Of a stretch of 64,000 nt of DNA, positions 56,336-64,000 are shown in pieces (positions within the stretch are counted from its first letter, which is position 1; every line of letters starts with the position of its first letter). The stretch is from Hermatobates lingyangjiaoensis. Its lineage: Eukaryota; Arthropoda; Insecta; Hemiptera; Hermatobatidae. The notes beneath the pieces were generated by a model. That model was given only the letters and a program-made list of their open reading frames with translations, was not told the origin of the DNA and ran no database searches. Where the stretch lies: positions 238,501 through 302,500 of the forward strand of contig JAPFBL010000235.1 in NCBI GenBank assembly GCA_026182355.1. The letters are read 5' to 3'. The position numbers and the translations under genes were made by a program.

Positions 56336-57523
56336 TTTTATTATTGTGTTGACAAACTCATATTCAAGTATTGTAAGTTTTGAAAGTAAGCAAACTTTAC
56401 AAATAATTAAATATATGACGTAACCAAAACTTCTAGAACAAGTGCGGGCTAACTTTTAGACTTTCCACCCATATTGACTTCAAATTCTATTTCAAATTTC
56501 TATTTTATATATTTTACCGTCATTTTGAATAAATGTAAGAAATACAAAGCACAGAGTAATTTAATCTTAAATTTCTTATAAGACCAATTTCTTTTACTTA
56601 TATGTAACACATTACAAAAAAATAGCATCTTCTGTTCTTCATCATATTGGTATTTTAATTTTATTCCACTTCAATTTCCTTTGTTGCGGTTAGTTAAAAG
56701 CGAGTTCATACTAATGATATCTTTGAATAATTCACTTTTAGATGTTCGAAAAGGAGTTATTCATCATATTACCATCATGTAACCAATTCTTTCCATTTAT
56801 TTGATAGAGTTATTGATCCTGGTTTTGCATTTTTAGAAATAATTTTTTTTTTATGTTGTTATTTTCCATCGTAAAAAGGACTTTTGACCGGATAGATGTC
56901 CTTGCTATTATCCTGAAAAACCACACACCTTCATCAACTTATCAAATATGGTATTTTGCATTGCAAAATTAACTTTCAGCGAGCCAAATGACAATATTCT
57001 CTTTTCCGAGTGACTCGAGAAACTCATCGTATTAAACCTTGTCTAGAGTATTCATGAACTTTTAACAAGTTTTCACATTTTGTTTCATGACCTCATAGAT
57101 AACTTAAATCAAGTTACTAATATACACTAATTTTTGTATTTTTTTGGATTAATCTTTCTACTAATGTACCAAGTATGAATGACTAAGGAACTACTTCGAC
57201 AGTATAACTTCGTTTGTTGTTTACATTTTTTACAAGTAAAATGGTATTTTTATTGTATAAAAACACGATTGAGTCAGTTTAATGTATACTGAGTTATACA
57301 TTTATTCAAAAAAGGTAAAAAAAAAAGCAGAAAAAAATACGCACTGTAAATTTAGCTCGCGTTTATGGGCTATAAGTTTGGGAGAACTAGCGTGCCGGAT
57401 TAAAAAGACCAAAGGCACCTACTATATCTATAGAACTGGGATGTGACCCGTGTGCCGTAGTTTACCCACCTCTACTCTAGAAGATTCTAAAACTTTTACC
57501 CATCCCTACCAAAAAAGCTTTAT
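56336..57523. other. Non-coding, AT-rich
   Basis: 57350-57480 is GC-richer with no open frame. Nothing recognised. Confidence 0.4.
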
Positions 57524-58095
57524 TATTATTATTATTATTATTTGAGGGTGACTATAGCACTGTGTCTTAAAAACTATTGTACTTTCCCCCTTCTGTACTA
57601 AAGTACCCCATCAGTTAGCTTCAACGCTTCTGAGAAGCTCAGCACTTTTTCTGGGTCCAGCGTAAAAGTTTTGCTATAGTTTTGTTGAGTGTCCCGAAGC
57701 ACATACGTCTGTGCAGCAAAGTTACCTGACAGTCAGCCAACAGGTAGAACGGTGTTTTTCCTCTTTTTTGCAGAATCTGCACAAACCATCATTGATAATG
57801 GTCATTCAGGCTTCCTACGTTTCGGGAGAAAGTAACTTCCTTTCTCCTTCTTCGGGAGGGTCTTCTTCTGGTCCTTAGGTGCACTTGTGGGAGGTTGGCT
57901 CCCACTAGTTAGCGCTTTTGGACCCTCTGCGCTTCCAGATGATGGTCTCTGGACTTATTTCTTCTTAGTACCATACACCGGAAAATCCCTGAAGCTCTAT
58001 CGGTAGTATTTTGTCCTCTCCAGCAGAGTACCGCATCTCGGAGTAAGGGTATTTACTCAAGGGGGTCGCCTGGTACCCTTGAAGGTCCGCTTCTA
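57524..58095 (-). mobile_element. Non-LTR LINE 3' end with (AAT)n tail, copy 2
   Basis: Reverse complement of the 8785-9315 element, ending (in its own direction) in (AAT)n at 57524-57541. The minus strand preserves GLCRFCKKEE, then SFSEALKLTDGVL. Compared with copy 1 it keeps an extra AGAGCTTCAGGGATTTTCCG segment. Confidence 0.55.
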
Positions 58096-58244
58096 ATACA
58101 GTAACCAAAGTGACTCCACTCTAATTAATTACAATAGTGAAGATACGCTTGTAACCTGTTGGTTGATATTTCCAAAACTGATTGCCTATATGTTTTTAAA
58201 AAAGTTTCTCAAAACGACTACGATTTATTTGAAACGACTGTCAA

Positions 58245-58620
58245 CCTACATCATCATAGGAAATATCATATCCTATATTATCATTAGAAATATCTCATAT
58301 TCTATATCATCATAGGAATATCCTATATGATATATCACCATAGGAAATACCCTACACCCAATATGATGATAGGGCATATCCTATGTCCTACATCATCATA
58401 GGGAATATCCTATGTTCCATATTATCATAGTGAATATCCTATTCCCAATAATATAATATGGAATTCCATATATGCTATACCATATCATTATCATAGGAAT
58501 ATCTTATATGCTATATCATCATAGGGAATATCCTATATCCAATATGATCATAGGGCATATCCTTCATCCTACATCATCACAAGGTACAGCCTATATTCTA
58601 TATCATACAGTGATCCATCC
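58245..58620. repeat. Irregular tandem repeat of about 40-45 bp
   Basis: Words ATCATCATAGG, AATATCCTATAT and complementary ATATGAT recur about nine times with variable spacing. Degenerate; a frame through part of it (58472-58729) is not a gene. Confidence 0.7.
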
Positions 58621-58729
58621 CTATTCTCCTGCAACTTCAAAATCAGTGGTGGATATTGAGATTAAGAGTTACCGAAGCTTACTCAAAAATAAACCTACTG
58701 TAATAAAACCATGCATAGTTATTAATTAA

Positions 58730-59285
58730 AAAAATAAATTGTATTTTAACCTTAATGACTTATTATGTATTCAATTAATTTCATGCATTAATGTTAGTAC
58801 AACACTCCGACTATTGGAAAAGTTAGATTTTTATCCAATGGAATAAGATTTGTAATTTGACTGTAGTAGTATGACTAATAGGTGTTGCTAATTGGACCCA
58901 AACTACAGAGCAAAGAGAGACTTTGGTTTCATTGATTAAAGTAACCCAGTTGAGGCTACACTCGGAGTCGTAATTACTACTCGCACCGAAGGGTCGATTG
59001 CATGTCAGCCTAGGCTTATTGATCTCTTAACAATGCCAACTACATGTTTTCTAGACTTTATTTCAAAGTGTTTTAAAAAACAATATTTATTTTAAAATCA
59101 GGAATATCCATTATTTATAGGTATAGCATAGTTTATGTTAATTTATTATATTTATAATGTTTATTTCATTTCGCTTATATAAATATATATTAAATACATA
59201 ATCAAGAAAGTATTATTTATATGGAGTTATTAAAGAAAAAGGTTTCGCAAATTGGTCGCAAATATATAAAACAATATACAGGTAG
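58730..59285. other. Non-coding, unassigned
   Basis: 58890-59030 is GC-richer (AGTAACCCAGTTGAGGCTAC) and may be transposon debris. Nothing certain. Confidence 0.3.
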
Positions 59286-59465
59286 ACAAAGGAATAACTG
59301 AATCCTATATTTCGACCATAGTCGTCAAGGAGCCGAAGAGTCTCGCAGGAAGGTAGAACGGTTTCTGTGGGACTCTTCACCTTCTGGTGACGACAATGGT
59401 TTAAATATAGGATTGAGTTATTCCTTTGTTTATCTGTGTGTTACTTTTTTTCTAATTGGTTTTTA
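59286..59465. mobile_element. Fold-back element with GACGAC/GTCGTC core
   Basis: Arms GTAGACAAAGGAATAACTGA (59282 on) and its complement (to 59440) around a centre with GAAGAGTCTCGCAGGAAGGT and inverse. The inner arm TATTTCGACCATAGTCGTCA is the complement of TGACGACTATGGTCGAAATA, a hammerhead-like remnant lacking the first C. Confidence 0.55.
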
Positions 59466-59499
59466 TTTAAAACTCCGCTGGACAGTTTCATTTAATTAT

Positions 59500-59619
59500 A
59501 TATATATATATATATATCAATGATCAAACCACAATAAGAAATGGGAAAACAAGACCAAGATCTTTCAACCGTACCAAGCGGTCTTCGTCAGAGTCAAAAA
59601 CCCAACTGATTTTAATAAC

Positions 59620-59666
<47 letters not shown>

Positions 59667-59798
59667 CGATGAATACCATGTGCGATCAGTTGGGTTTTTG
59701 ACTCTGACGAAGACCGCTTGGTACGGTTGAAAGATCTTGGTCTTGTTTTCCCATTTCTTATTGTGGTTTGATCATTGATTGTTGTTTCACGTGTTTAT

Positions 59799-59870
<72 letters not shown>
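59500..59870. mobile_element. Fold-back element, family A, with poly-T loop, in (TA)n
   Basis: Arms 59517-59605 and 59685-59800 are almost perfect complements; the centre contains a run of about 41 T, and a second T run of about 30 precedes the right (TA)n. Both arms carry intact hammerhead-like motifs with the same private changes (AAGATCTTGGTC; CTTGGTACGG). Confidence 0.75.
59700..59742 (+). ncRNA. Hammerhead-ribozyme-like hairpin, family A
   Basis: GACT (59700-59703), CTGACGA (59704-59710), extra A, GACCG/CGGTT stem II, GAA (59729-59731), AGATCT, T, GGTC. Stem I now has a U-G wobble in place of U-A, so pairing is kept. Confidence 0.55.
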
Positions 59871-60446
59871 TGTGCTCTCTAATCGGGATTCGGTCAATTT
59901 TCTAGGATAAAAAATCAAACTCTCGGTGCCAACGTTTCGGTTTTATTTAAAACTTTTTTCATAAACAGAAGTAAGAATTTTTTAACTAAGAAAATGAAAT
60001 TTCATAGTTGAAATGAAATACTCAGACTTGAACAAGATCAAAAGTTGGTTGGAAGCACTTCTGATTCTGGATAATATACCTAAATTAAACCAACAGCACA
60101 CAGGCAGCACACGTCAGCTCAAACTACTAGAATGAACAATCCCTCCATCCTAACCTTAATTTATCTTTTTATCCATCCTTGCAATATTTTACCCAAAAAC
60201 TAAAAAAAATAATCTCTTATTTTAGTTTTAAACAGAAAACACTCCACAAAGTTGCTCTTAAAGGCTGTTATTGTATCTGAAAAATTTTAGGTTTTTTTAC
60301 AATTTCATAAAAATTGTCCAACAGAATGTTGGCAAAAATTACTTCAGTTATTGCATTTTTTTAACGTCTTTAACATTTTTAACATATATTAAATTTGTAA
60401 AATTTAACAATTATTGTATTATAAAAACAGGGTGTGATATTGATAC
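59871..60446. other. Non-coding with a terminal-repeat piece
   Basis: 59880-59970 repeats the AGTTTGATTTT / GAAACGTTGGCACCGAGAG sequence of 13.6 and 19.6 kb in inverted orientation. The rest is AT-rich. Confidence 0.4.
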
Positions 60447-61691
60447 TGAGTCTATTCAAGTGAAAAGAGGAATTTCAAATATGGAATACCCAGGGCGATA
60501 GATATTGCTCTTGTTTGAAGATGGCTAAAAGAAAGATAAAATAATCGTAAAATGTTTGATATTATATAAAAGATTGAATTCTGTTTATATATTAGAAGAA
60601 TATGACGATAATAAAGACTGTAAGTGATTTTCTAGCATAGAAATTGTTCTAAAATAGGTGGCAATTCACTTTTAAAAGGTTTTGATTAAGTTATACGATC
60701 TTAATCAAAAGATTATAAAAGAGATAATATATTTTATCATTGATATTTGACAAATAGAAACTGTATTTGTCTAATATTATTTTGATGTTTGTCAGTGAGA
60801 TTCACGTGAATTCAAGTATTTGAAAGGAAAAGATCAATATTCAACAAATATTTAGTATTATTATAACTTTATATCTTACATACAAATCCACATACATGCT
60901 AAGCTATACTTTAATTGTTAAATATTTAATATTTATTCAAATAAATATTCTAGCTAGGTAAATGAAAATCATAAAGGGCCATTATAAGAGTTTTAATATT
61001 TTATTCCTCCAGGAATTTAAAATTTGTATAAGAAAACGAAATAGTTATGATCGCTTTGAGATGATATCTGGTTTTCAAAAAAAATTTTTGAAAAGAACTG
61101 CGCATATGTGTTACTGGCACAGAATATTCGGTAACAGACTAGTTTTTCATAAAGTACAATAAATCAATGATAATGACTAGAAGTCGATTCACTTATCTTC
61201 CATTCCTCTCCCACCTTAAAAAAAAAACAAGGTTAAATAAAGTGACTGCCTAATTTGAAAATATACAAGCATCCTTGTTATCCTCCAGTTGTTTAATTAA
61301 ATATTAAGTCCATGTAGTAAAGATAGATAAATATTTCTTCTTGCGGAAAATTATAATGAAGTACATTATTTTTATAAAAAAAAAAATAAAAGTGAAAATG
61401 TTAAATTAACTGTCTGGTGTATTCATTTTGTAACTATTTCTCATTTCAGTCAATAATATTTATTTGTAAAAATTTCTAATAGTTATTGAAAATATAGACA
61501 AATCACTTACAATCTTTATTATCGTCATATTCTTCTAATATACTCGTATAAACAGGATTCAATCATTTATATAATATCAAACATTTTACGATTATTTTTT
61601 TCTTTCTTTTAGCCATCTTCAAACAAGAGCAATATCAATCACCTGGGTATTCCATATTTGAAATTCCACTTTTCACTTGAATGGACTCAGT
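60447..61691. mobile_element. 1.25-kb unit with about 195-bp terminal inverted repeats
   Basis: 60447-60643 and 61502-61691 are inverted copies, roughly 90% similar (TTCAAGTGAAAAG.GGAATT, TTGCTCTTGTTTGAAGATGG, AGAATATGACGATAATAAAG). The 860-bp interior holds a splice-like open segment 61012-61130 on the plus strand (after TTCCTCCAG, before GTAACA) reading EFKICIRKRNSYDRFEMISG and on. Long inverted repeats with a unique centre suggest a foldback transposon or a segmental inverted duplication; no transposase recognised. Confidence 0.55.
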
Positions 61692-61994
61692 AATTGTACA
61701 AAATCTTTCACCTTTTACTCTGGAAGTTGAACAAGTTTGAAACCATTTCCATAAAATAAAAAAAATACATAAATTCTTAGTCACAAGCTTTATATTTCTA
61801 ATAAAATTTCATCACCTCTTGTTTAAACAATAATTTATGTTATTCAATTGTTAATTAAATATGTTAATTAATGTTTACGGGTTCTATATGTTACTAAATG
61901 TTTTTTTCTGGCTAGGCTAGGATTGATTAGTTTTATATCACGTAATCTAAATCAATCAAACCTTAAACATTGAATGTTTTAATGATAGGTTTTA
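61692..61994. other. Non-coding, AT-rich
   Basis: Nothing recognised. Confidence 0.4.
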
Positions 61995-62235
61995 ACTAAT
62001 GTGCAGTGTTTAACGAGTATTCGTGCTGGAGGTGAATAAATCTGACAATTTCATCCCCCGGAGAGAACGTTAAGCCGTCCGTCCCAAACCAGTATGATGT
62101 CAGGCTCTCGTTAAACTTCTCTACTGTAAATACACTTGAGTTAGGCACAAAATAGAGGACTCCCAATGTAGAATCAACAGATAATGTGGCTCGCCCATGA
62201 CTAAAATGAGTGCTAAATAACATATGAGCCACAAT
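61995..62235 (+). mobile_element. SINE body fragment, plus orientation
   Basis: GGTGAATAAATCTGACAATT, then GATGTCAGGCTCTCGTTAAA, GGACTCCCAATGTAGAATCA: the SINE body in the order seen on the minus strand of the other copies, with the tRNA-like head missing. Confidence 0.6.
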
Positions 62236-62387
62236 TTCTGTCTGTAGAACAGCACTAAATAGTAAAAGCCTTTTAAAGGCTTTAAGATTAAGGCCTTATA
62301 AAGCCTTAACGATCAAACATGATCGTTGAAAAACAAAAAAAAAATCAAATAAAATTTAAAATGCAAATGAAGTTTCCTAGCTGTTAC

Positions 62388-62588
62388 CTTGTAATCTCGC
62401 GACTTGGACGCCATCAGAAAGGGACATGAGTATCAGGGGGTGTATCACCTGCTCAAGATCTGACACAGTTCTTGAATTTGGGATCCCTGATCCCTCAGGA
62501 GAGCAAAAAGAAAAACATTTTGGGCTTTTTGTCTCACCTGATATTTTAAGAGTAGGGGCCTTTCCTTCAGCTTTCAGTTGTAGATGGC
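62388..62588 (-). CDS. Exon of an unassigned minus-strand gene
   Basis: A 201-bp exon with a TTATTTCTCAG acceptor and an AAG|GTAACAG donor, 66 whole codons open: HLQLKAEGKAPTLKISGETK, SPKCFSFCSPEGSGIPNSRT, VSDLEQVIHPLILMSLSDGV, QVARLQ. Its first two bases complete a Ser codon begun in exon 62932-63085, with a 343-bp GT-AG intron between. The opening strand (LxLKAEGKAPTLKI) has the look of the last strand of an Ig-like beta domain, but I recognise no specific family. It is transcribed toward ChAT and could be a separate gene or, less likely, a remote 5' part of ChAT. Confidence 0.6.
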
Positions 62589-62931
62589 CTGAGAAATAAC
62601 AGCCAGCATCTATATTAATTTTGAACTTTGATATTCACGAACCACCTAGACGTTTCAGTGCAATGAAGCGTCCTTCTATTTGGATCTTGTGTATAATGCT
62701 GCAAGAATAAACACTTGAATGCAATTCAGTGTTGCTTCTATCACAGAGTAATGTTTTTAATTCCCTGCTCAGGATTCCCTCCCCTGAGAGGATTCTCCTT
62801 CTCTAAGAAGGCAGACCCCCTAATTTCCAGATGTCTATCCGTCGGAGTCCTCACCGAGAGAATGTGTATCAGGCTACGCTGATAGCTTAGACTGGCTAAC
62901 GTGTGGAAGGCGTTGTGATGACTCATCTTAC

Positions 62932-63085
62932 TTGGAGGCAACGCAGGTTCAGGATATCCTAGATACGGATTTCTATCGAAAACTATTAAAACATTCTTTG
63001 GTACCATGGGAAAGCACGTGTAGAATTCCTTCGGGTTTTCGTATGAACCGCCATTTGTGTTGGACTCGTGGTGGTCTCTAAATAC
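62932..63085 (-). CDS. Exon of the same unassigned minus-strand gene
   Basis: Bounded by GTCGAAACAG and a strong CAA|GTAAGA donor; 51 codons plus one base: VFRDHHESNTNGGSYENPKE, FYTCFPMVPKNVLIVFDRNP, YLGYPEPALPP. The open frame continues past the donor to 62741, but only the splice to 62588 gives a second long open stretch in phase. The acceptor's pyrimidine tract is poor, so the 5' border is less sure (AAAG before 63103 is an alternative). No family recognised. Confidence 0.55.
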
Positions 63086-63103
63086 CTGTTTCGACCAAGC
63101 CAA

Positions 63104-64000
63104 AGACCTTTACAACACGAGCACTGATTGCTATTTCTGGACAAATACGAGTATTATTACTGAAAATAACAAAACAAAAACAAATATTTATTTTGTATGT
63201 AAAATACGTCAATTTAATAATAATAGTTACAATATTAATTAAATTTAAAGAAACTCCCCTTAATCATTATAATGGTGCAGAAAAATCGCCTTTTCTTCAT
63301 TTTGTATATACTATATCATTGCATCTGTTTTAATGTATGTTCATCACAAAGGAGTAGAGATGATTTAAAGTTTTTCAGAATTTTGTCAGATATTACGAGG
63401 TTCTTGCAATACATTGAATTGTTTATAAAATGGGCTGATATTTGATTATTACATCCAATAGGTTTGATTATATTCTGCTGTTACTTTCTCTTTAATAGTA
63501 GGTGTAGTACGTTAGTGCTATTTGATGTGGTTCCTCACACAGGAATGATAGACTCCCTTAGGAGTCACTGTGTGAGAAGTAGTATATTCTCAGGAGGTTG
63601 CCTCCAGAGCAACACGAAGGAGCTGAACTATTGGGTAAGATCCATCAACTGGCAGGTGGACTTGAAAACTGGTACTCACTTAGGTGAGGCCAGGTCTCGG
63701 GTCAGTGAGCATATCATTTAGGGGAGGACAACAAAATCCTAATGAAACAATAGTAGTTCTAAACAGGCCAGTCTGTGTTTGATTCCCTTAAGTCTTGGTT
63801 TTATCAAGTATGTCTTTCTAGCATCTGACTTCAGATGAAGAGCTGTGTTTAAAGAGCTGCTCTCTGAGATAGACAAGGTTTGAAACAAGTCCAACAAAAC
63901 GAGAATAATTAAACTTGTTTACTACCATATATATATAGTTGACAATTATAAGTTCTCAATTAAAGCCAGTTTGACAGTTCTGGTAATTGCTCTTTCAATA
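63104..64000. other. Non-coding or unassigned right edge
   Basis: 63460-63720 has an 85-codon plus-strand frame (FDVVPHTGMIDSLRSHCVRS) that includes a hairpin CTCACACAGGAATG/CACTGTGTGAG; no family recognised. Remainder AT-rich, with a short (TA)n at 63928-63938. Confidence 0.3.

Overview
This is a AT-rich animal (metazoan) nuclear window dominated by introns, retroelement debris and tandem repeats, with no bacterial-type gene density. No reading frame exceeds about 160 codons; coding capacity is visible only as short exons bounded by GT/AG splice signals. The mix of Jockey-type LINEs, Penelope-like terminal repeats with hammerhead-ribozyme-like hairpins, a tRNA-derived SINE, a Helitron and a TA-flanked Tc1/mariner-pogo-like MITE, together with roughly 30% GC, fits an arthropod or other invertebrate; a crustacean (copepod) is a guess I cannot prove from sequence alone.

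The one gene that can be named confidently lies on the minus strand across the left 27.6 kb. Eight exons (27533-27602, 10524-10626, 6879-7062, 6630-6807, 3086-3312, 647-870, 447-569 and 1-69, in transcription order) join in phase and encode the middle and most of the C-terminal half of a choline/carnitine O-acyltransferase. The block KGQPLCMAQYYRLFTSYR and the end TYESATTRRFRLGRVD point to choline O-acetyltransferase (ChAT), the acetylcholine-making enzyme, rather than carnitine acetyltransferase. The catalytic histidine is in exon 647-870. The C-terminal end runs off the left edge. The N-terminal exons were not found and should lie to the right of 27.6 kb or beyond the window. The vesicular acetylcholine transporter, nested in the first ChAT intron in many animals, was not recognised here.

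A second minus-strand gene is represented by two splice-compatible exons at 62932-63085 and 62388-62588; its family is unknown to me. Other possible exons (48.5, 54.6, 35.7 and 32.3 kb) are weaker.

Between these genes the window holds: (1) many fold-back elements, often set in (TA)n tracts, whose arms carry a recurrent motif (CUGANGA, one base, a stem-loop, GAA, a tiny stem III, then a strand pairing back upstream) like the hammerhead ribozymes of Penelope-like elements; at least six sequence families are present; (2) LINE pieces, including one at 51.9-54.1 kb in which a 77-bp slice of reverse-transcriptase coding sequence has expanded into 21 tandem copies; (3) a tRNA-derived SINE family with at least three near full-length copies, one with a 9-bp target duplication; (4) a 854-bp non-autonomous Helitron at 28.2-29.1 kb; (5) a 743-bp MITE lying 21 bp from a ChAT splice donor; (6) minisatellites of 87, 87, about 60, 15 and 77 bp, a 505-bp-offset tandem duplication, and a 147-bp tandem duplication that copied part of a ChAT exon. 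The most interesting system in the window is the hammerhead-bearing fold-back families.
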